Below, piece after piece: positions 8,146 to 16,245 of a stretch of 64,000 bases of DNA. How positions within the stretch are numbered: position 1 is the first letter of the stretch; every line of letters begins with the position of its first letter. Source of the stretch: Actinomycetota bacterium (GTDB taxonomy: Bacteria > Actinomycetota > Acidimicrobiia > Acidimicrobiales > CADCSY01); contig SIRW01000110.1 in assembly GCA_004366205.1 (NCBI GenBank), forward strand, positions 1 through 64,000, in the 5' to 3' direction. A program made the position numbers and the translations under genes. Under the pieces are notes generated by a model. That model did not search any database and was not told the DNA's origin. It saw only the letters and a list, made by a program, of their open reading frames with translations.

Positions 8146-9482
8146 GGCGCCTCTCCGTTCCCACCGATCGGTGCGACCCGCGCCGACGACGCGTCGAGCA
8201 CGGCCCGCAGGTCGTAGCCGGCCTCCTCGAAGGCCCGCCCGGCGCGCACGGGCAGCTGGCCCGTCCAACTGAGGGGGGCGTCCCATCGTTCGCGCTGGAA
8301 CACCTCGGTGACCGTGAACGCCGTGGCCGCGGGGCCGGTCTGCTGCTCCTCGACGGCCACGATCTCGGTGACCCGGGGCACACCGCGCACCCGGGCGCAG
8401 TGCACGACGACGTCGACCGCCTCGCTCACGAGGCTGTTCAACGCCGTCATCGGCAGCTCGGAGGTGGTGTCGGCCAGCTGGCACACGAACCGCAGGCGGG
8501 TGAGGGCCTGACGGGCCGACCCGGCGTGGATGGTGGTGAACCCCTTGACGCCCGACGACAGGGTCAGCAGCAGCGGGAGGGCCTCCCGGTCGCGCACCTC
8601 GCCGACGATGGCGACGTCGGGGGCCATCCGCAGGAAGCCCGACACGAGCCTGCGCAGGTCGATCTCGGGCCGGTCGGCGCGCAGGGGCCGGGTCTGCATC
8701 GACGCCACGTTCGGCAGCGGCACGTCGGCCTCGAACACCTCCTCGGCGACGACGACCCGCAGCGACGGGTCGAGCTCGGCGGCGCAGCAGGCGAGCATGG
8801 TGGTCTTGCCGGCGCCCGGCGCGCCCGCGAACACGATCGACAGCCGCGACCGCACGGCGGCCCGGAGGAACTCGGCAGCGGGCGGGTCGAGCATGTCGCG
8901 GGCGACGAGGTCCTCGAGCGTGCGGAACGCCACACCGGTGAACTTGCGGATGTTGACGATGAGGTGGCCGTCGCGACCGATGTCCCGGTGGACGATGTGC
9001 AGCCGGGCGCCGTTGTCGAGCTGGGCGTCCTGCAGCCCCTCGGACGGGTCCAGCTTGCGGTGCGAGCCGGTCGCGTCGTCGAGCACCTTCGTCAGCGTGC
9101 GCACCACGTGCTCGTCGTCGTGGAAGACCTCGTCGTGGTACCCGCTCGGACCCGTGTGCCGCTTGACGAAGATGGCGTCGGGGGCGTTGATCATGATCTC
9201 CCACACGTCGTCGTCGTCGAGGAGCGGCTCGAGGGGCCCGTAGCCGGCCAGGTTCCGGAGCGCCCGGTCGACGACGACCTCGGGATCGGCGAGGTCGAAC
9301 GGCCGCAGCCCCCGCCGGTACTCGGCGCCCCAACGGGCGACCTCCTCCTCGATCAGCCGGCGCAGCTCGGCGCGGGCGTCGCCGTCACCTGCGGCCCGGC
9401 CGCCGAGGACGAGGTCCTTCGCCCGCTGCTGGACGGCCAGCTCGATCTCGATCAGCGGCGACACCCGGTCGGCGACGCTCAC
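8142..9482 (-). CDS. tadA: Tad pilus secretion ATPase TadA/CpaF
   Basis: A 446-residue GspE/VirB11-type hexameric ATPase that powers Flp pilus assembly at the cytoplasmic face. Visible features are the N-terminal domain with the PLEPLLDDDDVWEIMIN segment, Walker A GAPGAGKTT near residues 219-227, the Asp-box VVVAEEVFEADV, Walker B region PDVAIVGEVRDREAL, and the His box FTTIHAGSARQAL. Length matches the CpaF family. The GTG start overlaps the stop of the TadZ-like gene. Everything needed for catalysis is present. Confidence 0.93.
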   Translation of the reverse strand: MSVADRVSPLIEIELAVQQRAKDLVLGGRAAGDGDARAELRRLIEEEVARWGAEYRRGLRPFDLADPEVVVDRALRNLAGYGPLEPLLDDDDVWEIMINAPDAIFVKRHTGPSGYHDEVFHDDEHVVRTLTKVLDDATGSHRKLDPSEGLQDAQLDNGARLHIVHRDIGRDGHLIVNIRKFTGVAFRTLEDLVARDMLDPPAAEFLRAAVRSRLSIVFAGAPGAGKTTMLACCAAELDPSLRVVVAEEVFEADVPLPNVASMQTRPLRADRPEIDLRRLVSGFLRMAPDVAIVGEVRDREALPLLLTLSSGVKGFTTIHAGSARQALTRLRFVCQLADTTSELPMTALNSLVSEAVDVVVHCARVRGVPRVTEIVAVEEQQTGPAATAFTVTEVFQRERWDAPLSWTGQLPVRAGRAFEEAGYDLRAVLDASSARVAPIGGNGEAP

Positions 9483-10777
9483 CCCGCCTCCTCCTGGCCG
9501 GCCCACGTCCCCAGCGAGCCCGGGCGCACGGGCTCGAGCGCCACCGGCTCGCGACGTCGGGCGGGGCTGCGGCGCAACGTGGCGTCGACCGCACCGGTGA
9601 GCGGCGCGGCGAGCGCGGCGGGCAGGCGGGCGCCGTCGCGGTGCGCCTCCTCGACCTTGCGCACGGGCAGGAACACGGGCGTCGCCAGCCCCCCGCCGGC
9701 CACAGCCGGCCCCGCCAGCTGAGCGAGCACGGCGGCCAGCTCGGCCCGGCGGCGCGCCGCCCGGGGCGCGGCGTTGACCACCGGCACGACGCGCTCGGGC
9801 ACCACCCCCGCAGCGGCGAGCTCGCCGAGGACCCGGACCAGCGAGTGCAGGCCCTTCGTGCCGGGCCGCCCCACGGCGAGCACCACGTCCGCCTCGCTGA
9901 CGGCCACCCGAGCCATGAGGTTGCGCTCCTCGAGGTCGCTGGCGCCGTTGTCGTCCTCGCCCTCGAAGTCGGCGGTGACGTCGCACACCACCACGCCGAA
10001 CGTCGTGCGCAGCGACTCGAACGCCGATGTGAACGCCCGGGGGCGCAGCGACGCCCAGTACCGGGCCCGGCGCAGTCCGAGGAGCAGGTGGTAGCCCCGC
10101 TCGGGTATGGCGAAGCAGAGCCGGCGCACCTCCTCGGCGTCGGGCCGGCGCGACCGGTGCGCCTCGACCAGCTCCTGCACCCCGGGCACCACGTCGCGGA
10201 CATCGTGGAGCATGGCCTGCTCGGCGTGCAGGCACAGGTCGGCGAGCAGCACGTGGCCGTGCGTGCCGGCCGCGGCCAGGCCCTGAGCGGCGGCGGCGGC
10301 CACCGTCGAGGTCCCCGCGCCGCCCGCCCCGCACACGGTGACGGTGAGGGCCCGCCGCTCGGGGATCTCTCCCTCGACGGTGACGTCGAGGAGGTGGGCA
10401 GCGCCGCGCCCGACCGGTCGGGCGTGGGTGGCGAGGGCGTCGAGCAGATCCTCGCGCCGCAGCTCGGCGTCGAGCACGGCCGCGGCACCGAGCAGCCGCC
10501 AGTCCCGGGGGCCGACGCCGTCGTCCACCACGAGCACCGCGCACCCCGCGTCCCGGGCCGCCTCCAGCAGGTCCCGGTCGGCGGCGGGCACCCCGGCGTC
10601 GACGAGCAACGCCGAGAACGGCCGGCCCGACCCCAGCCGGGCCCGGACCTCCTCGGCGGACACGCACTTCACGAACTCGACCGGCAGGGCCGCGGACGTC
10701 GACCACCGCGCCACGGTGCGGAACCACTCGGCCCGCGGGCGGGCGAGGCCCAGCACGACGTAGCGGTCGGCGCTCAC
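9479..10777 (-). CDS. TadZ/CpaE-like pilus localisation protein with degenerate P-loop
   Basis: A 432-residue protein. Residues 1-120 resemble the atypical receiver domain of CpaE/TadZ, and residues about 140-400 a ParA/MinD-like fold that in this family positions the Tad machinery. The deviant Walker A reads CGAGGAGTST near residue 147 and lacks both signature lysines, so ATP hydrolysis is doubtful. The C-terminus carries Ala/Arg-rich sequence. It lies between the SAF-domain gene and tadA, overlapping both (GTGA). TadZ members with incomplete Walker A are known in the family; the degree of loss here is read directly. Confidence 0.78.
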   Translation of the reverse strand: MSADRYVVLGLARPRAEWFRTVARWSTSAALPVEFVKCVSAEEVRARLGSGRPFSALLVDAGVPAADRDLLEAARDAGCAVLVVDDGVGPRDWRLLGAAAVLDAELRREDLLDALATHARPVGRGAAHLLDVTVEGEIPERRALTVTVCGAGGAGTSTVAAAAAQGLAAAGTHGHVLLADLCLHAEQAMLHDVRDVVPGVQELVEAHRSRRPDAEEVRRLCFAIPERGYHLLLGLRRARYWASLRPRAFTSAFESLRTTFGVVVCDVTADFEGEDDNGASDLEERNLMARVAVSEADVVLAVGRPGTKGLHSLVRVLGELAAAGVVPERVVPVVNAAPRAARRRAELAAVLAQLAGPAVAGGGLATPVFLPVRKVEEAHRDGARLPAALAAPLTGAVDATLRRSPARRREPVALEPVRPGSLGTWAGQEEAG

Positions 10778-11511
10778 TGCCCGTCGTCGGCGCCGTCCGC
10801 GGCCGAGCTGGTGGAACCGCCGGCCGCCGCGCCTGTCGTGCGGATCACGCGCAGCGAGCCGGCGGCAGCCGCGTGGGCGATGTCGGTGACCTCGCCGGGA
10901 TCCACGGCGAGCACGAGCACGAGCGATCCCGACGACCCCACCACCTCGCGACCCTGCACGACCTCGACCACCAGCGCACCCGTCGCGACCCGGCGCACGG
11001 TCGCCGACTCGCCGCTGCCGTAGGTGACCAGGAGGTCGATGCGCTCGCCCCGCTTCAGGTTGCCGTTCAGGGCCGCGGCGGCGTCGATGGCGAAGGAGGT
11101 CTGCACCGTGTCCGGCCCACCCAGCGGCCGGACGACCGACCCGGCCTGGACGAGCTCGTCCCGGGCGAGGGGGCCGAGCAACGTGGCGCCCTCGAGCACG
11201 GCGGGATCCGTGAACGCGGCGCCGGCGGGGCCGGCCGGCAGCTCCATCGGGACCAGCGTCAGGTCGGCGGCCGTGAGCTGCTCGCCGGGCGCCAGGTCGC
11301 GGGCCGCCACCACGTACGCTGTGCGCGGGCCGGCGGTGGACGCCGTCCAGGCGCCGAACGTGCCGACGGCGGCGACGGCCACGAGGAACCCGCCCACGAC
11401 CGCCCGCCCGCCCGGCAGCCCGCGGCGGGGGCGCACGAGGCGGGCCGCGTCCACCGCTCCCCCGTTGCCCGACCGCGCAACCCGCTCCGCAGTGATCGTG
11501 TCGCCGCCCAC
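10774..11511 (-). CDS. CpaB/RcpC-like SAF-domain pilus protein
   Basis: A 245-residue protein, first gene of the Tad operon. The basic N-terminus is followed by a membrane helix (VVGGFLVAVAAVGTFGAW, about 35-55), then a SAF domain (AARDLAPGEQLTAADLTLVPM) and a CpaB C-terminal region (GERIDLLVTYG). CpaB proteins form the extracytoplasmic channel/stabiliser of Flp systems. A GTG start at 11511 is preferred because AAAGGG lies six to seven bases upstream; a longer frame to 11589 has no such site and would swallow the promoter. Confidence 0.8.
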   Translation of the reverse strand: MGGDTITAERVARSGNGGAVDAARLVRPRRGLPGGRAVVGGFLVAVAAVGTFGAWTASTAGPRTAYVVAARDLAPGEQLTAADLTLVPMELPAGPAGAAFTDPAVLEGATLLGPLARDELVQAGSVVRPLGGPDTVQTSFAIDAAAALNGNLKRGERIDLLVTYGSGESATVRRVATGALVVEVVQGREVVGSSGSLVLVLAVDPGEVTDIAHAAAAGSLRVIRTTGAAAGGSTSSAADGADDGQ

Positions 11512-11524
11512 GATGTCCCTTTCT

Positions 11525-11530
11525 ATGCTA
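11525..11530 (-). promoter_or_regulatory. -10 element of Tad operon
   Basis: Minus-strand TAGCAT, about 13 bases before the GTG of the first tad gene, in the AT-richer divergent gap. It predicts a short leader that holds the AAAGGG ribosome-binding site. No convincing -35 is seen. Confidence 0.45.
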
Positions 11531-11607
11531 TTCGAGCGTCCTGCGTCACCTGCACCGTTCTTCGCCGCCGGCCGATTTCCTGCACGCATCCCTGGAAGAA
11601 CATGAAC

Positions 11608-11636
11608 TTCACCGGGGGGAATCGAGATGCTAGGAT
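11608..11636 (+). promoter_or_regulatory. Promoter of HTH gene divergent to Tad operon
   Basis: TTCACC, 17-bp spacer, TAGGAT; nine bases to ATG. It points away from the tad promoter, with the two -10 elements about 100 bp apart, so a protein bound here could affect both. Confidence 0.55.
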
Positions 11637-11645
11637 CGGGATGCG

Positions 11646-11882
11646 ATGGCCACGACAGGCACCGACTGGCTGAGCACGGGCGAGGCCGCCCGCCGCCTCG
11701 GCGTCACCGTCCGCACGCTCTACCGCTTCATCGACGAGGGGCAGCTGCCCGCGTTCAAGATGGGACGGGTGATCCGCCTGCGGGGCGCCGACGTCGACAG
11801 CTTCATCGAGGCGGCCCGCATCCAGCCCGGCACGCTCGAACACCTCTACCCCGACGCTCGGGCCGGCGGCGACGACGGCTGA
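11646..11882 (+). CDS. Excisionase-type helix-turn-helix DNA-binding protein
   Basis: A 78-residue MerR/Xis-like HTH protein. STGEAARRLGVTVRTLYRFIDEGQLPAFKMGRVIRL forms the winged helix-turn-helix (about residues 10-50), followed by ADVDSFIEAARI. It resembles the small HTH_17 proteins that include actinobacterial BldC, though the wing differs from BldC and the family assignment is loose. It is transcribed divergently from the Tad operon, across a 134-bp gap holding both promoters, so it is a candidate local regulator. No integrase is nearby, so a recombination role is unlikely. Confidence 0.82.
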   Translation: MATTGTDWLSTGEAARRLGVTVRTLYRFIDEGQLPAFKMGRVIRLRGADVDSFIEAARIQPGTLEHLYPDARAGGDDG

Positions 11883-11891
11883 GGGCCGGCG

Positions 11892-12434
11892 TCAGGCCCG
11901 GTCGATCAACACCTCCACGACCGCGTCGGCGCGCACGTAGCAGGGCACCCGGCGGTCGCCGTCGAGCCGGACGGTGAGCACGTCGGCGCCGGCGGCGAGC
12001 AGCTCGCCGCTGACCGGCTCGCCGGCGCCGCGGCACACGATCGAGACCCGCCGCCGGTCGCCGGCCGCGTCGGCGAGCAGCTCGACGAGCCGGGCGCCGC
12101 CCGCGGGCCGGTCGCCCGACGCCGGTGGCACCCGATCGTGGGGCCGGATCACCGCGAGACCGCTCAGGCGCACCAGCACGGTGCCGGTCCGCACCTCGAG
12201 CACGGCGACGTCGTCGCCGAGGCCGGCGAGCACGCCGTGGTGGGTCCGGCCCGACTCGGTGCGCACCGTCACGGGGATGCGGGCCTCGACCAGGTCGAGC
12301 AACGTCCCCGCCACGGTGGCGTCGGCCTCGGCCTGCCGCCGGAGCGAGCGCGTGCGGGCCCGCTCGCCGGCGACCTCGTCCGCCCGGCTCTCGTCGAGCA
12401 GGCCCAGCAGCTCGTCGTCGCGCTCGTCAGCCAC
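11892..12434 (-). CDS. Uncharacterised protein with two Sm-like beta segments
   Basis: A 180-residue protein with no recognised family. The N-terminal about 45 residues are acidic/basic and probably helical (DDELLGLLDESRADEVAGERAR). Two beta-rich segments follow, each with the alternating pattern of an Sm/LSm or small beta barrel: about 53-100 (GRTHHGVLAGLGDDVAVLEV) and about 127-175 (SGELLAAGADVLTVRLDGD). It could bind nucleic acid or another ligand; this is an inference from pattern only. GTG start; TAGGCT lies nine bases upstream. It is convergent with the HTH gene. Confidence 0.6.
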   Translation of the reverse strand: MADERDDELLGLLDESRADEVAGERARTRSLRRQAEADATVAGTLLDLVEARIPVTVRTESGRTHHGVLAGLGDDVAVLEVRTGTVLVRLSGLAVIRPHDRVPPASGDRPAGGARLVELLADAAGDRRRVSIVCRGAGEPVSGELLAAGADVLTVRLDGDRRVPCYVRADAVVEVLIDRA

Positions 12435-12495
12435 CGGACGCGGAGCCTAGGCGGCCGAAGCAGAACCATTTGACCGGAGCCTTTTTCTGTAGTTC

Positions 12496-12501
12496 CATTA
12501 T
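12496..12501 (+). promoter_or_regulatory. -10 element of pseudokinase gene
   Basis: CATTAT, five bases before the ATG at 12507, in the most AT-rich pocket of this region (about 12460-12507). A TTGACC at 12470 is 20 bp upstream, too far for a standard -35. It implies a leaderless or nearly leaderless transcript. Confidence 0.4.
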
Positions 12502-12506
12502 GTTTC

Positions 12507-13820
12507 ATGTCTGCTTACACGCTGCGGCTCCTGGCGGCCGACGGGCGCGCGGTCGCCGAGAAGTCGCCTGCACGGAGCCTGGGCGCCGCGGTGCGGGCGG
12601 CGGCGGTCGCCCAGCTCCGGCACGAAGCGGCGGTGCTCGAGGTGGCGCGCCACCCTGGGGTGGTCCGCCTCGACGGCCTCGTCGAGGTCCCGGGCGACGC
12701 GCACCTGCGCACGCAGCTCGTCAGCGGTCGGTCGGTGGCCGACGTCGCCGCCGGCGAGCTGAGCGTCGAGGAGGTTGCGGGCGTCGCGATCGCCGTCGCC
12801 ACCACGGTCGCCGACCTCCACGACCGGGGCGTGGTCCACGGCCGCCTCGACGACCCCGCGCACGTCCTGCTCCCCCCGGCGGGCCCCCCGGTGCTGTGCG
12901 GCTTCGGCCGGGCGCGCCTGCTGCCCGCGCCCGCCGGCGCGGCCGACACGGCCGGCGACGTGGCGGCCATCGGAGGCCTGCTCATCCACCTCCTCGGCGA
13001 CACCCCGAGCGAGGGCGTCGACGCCGCCACGGCGGCTGTGCTCACGACGCTCGCCCGCCGTGCCCTGGGCGTTGGCTCGGCCCGCCCGACGGCCCGCAGC
13101 CTCGCCGCCGGGCTGCGGGACGCGGTGCCTGACGCGCCGCTCCTCCTCGTTCGCCTTCCGGCGCCGAGCGCGACCGGGCCGGATGCCAGCCGCACCGGCG
13201 GGGCGCGCCCGCAGCGGGGCGTGGGCCCTCGCCTGACCCAACGCCGCCACCTGAACCGAGCCGCTGCCCGTGGTGACCGGATCCCCCCGGCCGCCAGCGG
13301 GCGCGAGGCCGTGGCGCGCCCCTGGCACGACCTGCGGCTGGTGCGGGCGACGGCCTCCGGTCTGGGTGGCACGGCGGCGCTCGTCGCCGCGCTGGTCCTC
13401 CTCGGGGCCGGGGGTGGCGACGCCGGGCTCGCCCGGCCGGAGCTGGCAGCCACGCCCGAACCGCAGACCCGGCCCCAGGGGGGCGTCGAGCCGGCCGCCA
13501 GACCGCAGAGCGGCGACCCCACGGTCGTCGTGGTCGGCGGCCGGCGGTTCCGGCTCGGTCGCACCGGCGACCTCGCGCTCGTGGTTGCGCGACGGTGCCC
13601 GTCGGATCCGGTCGCCGCCGTGATCGACCCGAGCGCCGGGGTGGTCACGGCGTTCGACCGCTGGGCCGAGCCTGGTGAGGTGCTGGCTGGCCGTGTCGTG
13701 GCACGCGGGGGCCCCACGAGCCGCGCCGGCCTTACCGCCGGCCCGGAGGGCTGCGCCGCGGTCGAGCTCGAGCACCCCGACGGCTCCCGCTCGGTCGTGG
13801 GCCTCGACCCGGGTCGCTGA
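12507..13820 (+). CDS. Membrane-anchored pseudokinase-like protein
   Basis: A 437-residue protein. Residues about 1-210 follow the Ser/Thr kinase C-lobe plan, but the catalytic residues are gone. The catalytic-loop position reads VVHGRLDDPAHVLL (HRDxKxxN expected) and the DFG position reads CGFGRA. The N-lobe is very short, with no glycine loop. A basic linker leads to one helix (TASGLGGTAALVAALVLLGAG, about 290-310). An extracytoplasmic domain of about 125 residues follows, containing TVVVVGGRRFRLG and two Cys. It may be a regulatory scaffold at the membrane. The region is alone between convergent genes and has no cognate partner nearby. Confidence 0.65.
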   Translation: MSAYTLRLLAADGRAVAEKSPARSLGAAVRAAAVAQLRHEAAVLEVARHPGVVRLDGLVEVPGDAHLRTQLVSGRSVADVAAGELSVEEVAGVAIAVATTVADLHDRGVVHGRLDDPAHVLLPPAGPPVLCGFGRARLLPAPAGAADTAGDVAAIGGLLIHLLGDTPSEGVDAATAAVLTTLARRALGVGSARPTARSLAAGLRDAVPDAPLLLVRLPAPSATGPDASRTGGARPQRGVGPRLTQRRHLNRAAARGDRIPPAASGREAVARPWHDLRLVRATASGLGGTAALVAALVLLGAGGGDAGLARPELAATPEPQTRPQGGVEPAARPQSGDPTVVVVGGRRFRLGRTGDLALVVARRCPSDPVAAVIDPSAGVVTAFDRWAEPGEVLAGRVVARGGPTSRAGLTAGPEGCAAVELEHPDGSRSVVGLDPGR

Positions 13821-13836
13821 TGCCTCGCCAGGCGCG

Positions 13837-14913
13837 TCAGCGGAGGCGGGTGGCGACCTCGTTGGCCAGCAGCCGTCCCCGCACGGTGAGGACCCAGCGG
13901 TCGGCCCGCCGCACGACGAGCTCCTCGAGGCCCGTGGGGTCGAGGGCGTCGAGGGGGACGCCCCGGTCGGTGCGCAGCTCGAGCTGCAGCGCCTCCAGGT
14001 GCCGGGCCCTGGCGTCGAGGCGCTCGCCGGCGGCCACGGGCGACGTCCCCGCCTCGATGGCGGCGATGTAGCGCTCGGGGGTCCGCACGTTCCACCACCG
14101 CCGCCCGCCCCGGTGGGAGTGGGCGGCGCAGCCCGCGCCCAGGTACTCCCCCTGGGTCCAGTACAGGAGGTTGTGGCGGCACTCGTGGCCGGGCACGGCC
14201 CAGTTCGAGATCTCGTACGAACGCAGCCCTGCGGCCGACAGCACGGCGTCGGCGACCTCGTACTTGGCGGCCTGGTCGTCGTCGTCGGGGTGCCGCTCGG
14301 GTGCGGCGGCGAGCGGCGTGCCGGGCTCGACGGTGAGCCCGTAGGCGCTCACGTGGGGCGGACCCAGTGCCACGACGGCGTCGAGGGTCCGGCGCCAGTC
14401 GGCCGGTCGCTCGCCCGCGGCGCCGTAGATGACATCGACGTTCCAGCTCTCGAACCCGGCGGCGGCCACGGCGCGCGCGGCGCGCTGCACGTTGCCCGGG
14501 TCGTGGGTGCGCCCCAGCGCCGCGAGCACGTGCGGCACCATCGACTGCACCCCCAGGCTGATCCGGGTCACCCCGGCGGCCCGGTAGCCCGCCAGCTTGG
14601 CGTCGTCGACGGTGTCGGGGTTGCACTCCACGGTCACCTCGGCGCCGGCGGTGGTGGGGACCAGCTCGAGCAGCGCGCCGAGCTGGGCGGGCTCGAGCAG
14701 CGACGGCGTGCCGCCGCCCACGAAGACCGTGGTCACCGGCGGGAGCGAGTCGCGGGCGAGCGTCAGCTCGGCACGCAGGGCCGCGAGGTACCGGTCGAGC
14801 AGGTGGGGGCGGTCGTCCCAGGTGGCGAAGGCGCAGTAGTCGCAGCGGCGCTCGCAGAACGGGACGTGGAGGTAGACGCCGAAGGCCGCGGCGTCGTGGG
14901 CGCTCGGGTCGAT
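13837..14913 (-). CDS. hemW: HemW-like radical SAM protein
   Basis: A 358-residue radical SAM protein of the HemW (formerly HemN-like) family, which acts as a heme chaperone rather than a coproporphyrinogen oxidase. The [4Fe-4S] cysteines are C20, C24 and C27 in VPFCERRCDYCAF. SAM-binding GGGTPSLL, VECNPDT, SLGVQS, the HemW segment HNLLYWTQGEYLGAGCAAHS and the C-terminal winged helix are all present. The conserved N-terminus requires translation from about 14913, where the only NTN codon after the bldD stop is ATC; no ATG, GTG, TTG or CTG occurs in this frame between the previous in-frame stop and the radical SAM cysteines. Start therefore unusual or there is a sequence error. Confidence 0.85.
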   Translation of the reverse strand: MDPSAHDAAAFGVYLHVPFCERRCDYCAFATWDDRPHLLDRYLAALRAELTLARDSLPPVTTVFVGGGTPSLLEPAQLGALLELVPTTAGAEVTVECNPDTVDDAKLAGYRAAGVTRISLGVQSMVPHVLAALGRTHDPGNVQRAARAVAAAGFESWNVDVIYGAAGERPADWRRTLDAVVALGPPHVSAYGLTVEPGTPLAAAPERHPDDDDQAAKYEVADAVLSAAGLRSYEISNWAVPGHECRHNLLYWTQGEYLGAGCAAHSHRGGRRWWNVRTPERYIAAIEAGTSPVAAGERLDARARHLEALQLELRTDRGVPLDALDPTGLEELVVRRADRWVLTVRGRLLANEVATRLR

Positions 14914-14917
14914 GCTC

Positions 14918-15442
14918 TCAGCGTGGCAGCCGCAGGCCCAGGTCTTCCAGGCGCCGCTTGGCCGTGTCGGGGGTGAGCTCGAGCAGGCAGGCGATGGCCC
15001 GAAGGTCGTCCCGCCGCACGGTGAGCACCCGGCCGTTGAAGTCGCCGCGCTGCACCTGGATCATGCCGAGGTAGCGGCCGAGGAGGGTCGACTCCTCGTT
15101 CTGGAGCGCCTCGAGCTTGACCAGGTCGATGGTGATGCCCCCGTCGCCGTCCGCGGTGCGCGACTCGCTGGTGGGCCGGTCGAGGTCGATGACCTCGTCC
15201 TCGGCCTCGTGGGGCAGCAGCTGGTCGACGGGCACGTGGTAGAAGCGGGCCAGCCGGGCCAGGCGGGGCACCGAGATGGCCCGCTCGCCCCGCTCGTAGG
15301 CGCCGAGCACCGACGCCTTGAACTCCTGCTGGGACGAGGCTTCGACGTCCTGGAGGGACAGCCCCTTCTGCTTGCGGATCGCCCGTAGCCGGCTGCCGAC
15401 CTTGGCGGCGTACGTGGGATCCGCGGCGTCGACGTCGTTCAC
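14918..15442 (-). CDS. bldD: BldD-type c-di-GMP-responsive transcription regulator
   Basis: A 174-residue regulator. The N-terminal XRE-type HTH (residues about 12-75: LRAIRKQKGLSL, VLGAYERGERAISVPRLARLARFYHVPVDQLLP) matches BldD closely. The C-terminal domain contains R132-G-D134, eight residues, then R143-R-D-D146, the RxD-X8-RxxD signature through which Streptomyces BldD binds tetrameric c-di-GMP. BldD is the master repressor of development there; target genes here are unknown. The GTG start is supported by AAGGAG eight bases upstream, and a good promoter precedes it. hemW follows five bases after the stop. Confidence 0.9.
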   Translation of the reverse strand: MNDVDAADPTYAAKVGSRLRAIRKQKGLSLQDVEASSQQEFKASVLGAYERGERAISVPRLARLARFYHVPVDQLLPHEAEDEVIDLDRPTSESRTADGDGGITIDLVKLEALQNEESTLLGRYLGMIQVQRGDFNGRVLTVRRDDLRAIACLLELTPDTAKRRLEDLGLRLPR

Positions 15443-15477
15443 CGCTTCCGCTCCTTGGGTGGGGATGCTCCGCTCCA

Positions 15478-15506
15478 AAGGTACGCGCTCTCCGTGCACC
15501 TGGCAA
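15478..15506 (-). promoter_or_regulatory. Promoter of bldD-hemW
   Basis: Minus-strand TTGCCA (15506-15501), exactly 17 bp, TACCTT (15483-15478). Predicted +1 near 15471, giving a leader of about 29 nt that holds the AAGGAG site. It separates bldD-hemW from the hrcA-dnaJ-rsmE operon. Confidence 0.62.
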
Positions 15507-15537
15507 CAACTGTGCGTGGTCGACGGCACACGCCTCG

Positions 15538-16245
15538 TCAATCGGTCGAAACCGGTAGCTCGGCGCACAACCGGGCACGCAGCGCCCCGAGCACCGCGGC
15601 GGCGGCGACGGCCGCGGTCTCGGCCCGCAGCACGGTCTCCGCCAGCGCCATCCGGGGCAGGTCGAGCCGGCGCTCCCCGTCGCTCCAGCCCCCCTCGGGC
15701 CCGACCAGCACCCACCCGTGGCGCAGCGACGGCGGGGCGCCGCCCCGGTCGAGCAGGGTGGCGCCGTCCCGGGCGGCGGCCGCGGCGAAGGTGGTGAGCG
15801 GCGCCACCTCCGGCAGGCGCACCCGCCGGCACTGCATGGCGGCTTCGCGTGCGATGCGGCGGAGCCGGTCGGTGTTGCGCTCGGACCGTGCGGGATCCCA
15901 TCGCACCACCGCCCGCTCGGTGGTCATCGGCGCGATGACGTCGGCGCCGAGCTCGGTGAGCTTCTGCACGACCAGTTCGGGGCGGCCGCCCTTGGTCAGG
16001 GCGAACGCGATCCGGATGGGCGGCTCGGGCGCGGCGACCACGTGCACCGGTCCGTCCGGCTCGACCTGCCCGCCGAAGCGGGCGGCGCGCCACCGCCCCG
16101 CACCGTCCGACACCGTCAGCGGGTCACCGGCCCGGACGCGCAGCACCCGCTCGAGGTGATGGCGGTCGTCGTCGGTGAGCTGGGGCCGCTCGAGGTCGTC
16201 GACGAACACGTGCGGCCCGCCGTGGCCATCGGGCAGCGCGGTCAC
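15538..16245 (-). CDS. rsmE: 16S rRNA (uracil-1498-N3)-methyltransferase
   Basis: A 235-residue SPOUT-family methyltransferase that methylates U1498 of 16S rRNA using S-adenosylmethionine. An N-terminal PUA-like domain (HHLERVLRVRAGDPLTV) is followed by the knotted SAM-binding domain, with KLTELGADVIAPM, the signature LVGPEGGWSDGE near residue 180, and the final knot helix ETAAVAAAAVLGALR. Length is normal. The GTG start overlaps the dnaJ stop (GTGA). The hrcA-dnaJ-rsmE order is the common actinobacterial arrangement. Confidence 0.92.
   Translation of the reverse strand: MTALPDGHGGPHVFVDDLERPQLTDDDRHHLERVLRVRAGDPLTVSDGAGRWRAARFGGQVEPDGPVHVVAAPEPPIRIAFALTKGGRPELVVQKLTELGADVIAPMTTERAVVRWDPARSERNTDRLRRIAREAAMQCRRVRLPEVAPLTTFAAAAARDGATLLDRGGAPPSLRHGWVLVGPEGGWSDGERRLDLPRMALAETVLRAETAAVAAAAVLGALRARLCAELPVSTD

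Noticed and set aside
11646-11882. Excisionase of a mobile element
   Set aside because: Only the HTH resembles Xis. No integrase, attachment repeat or tRNA junction lies nearby and the gene is in a stable divergent arrangement with the tad operon.
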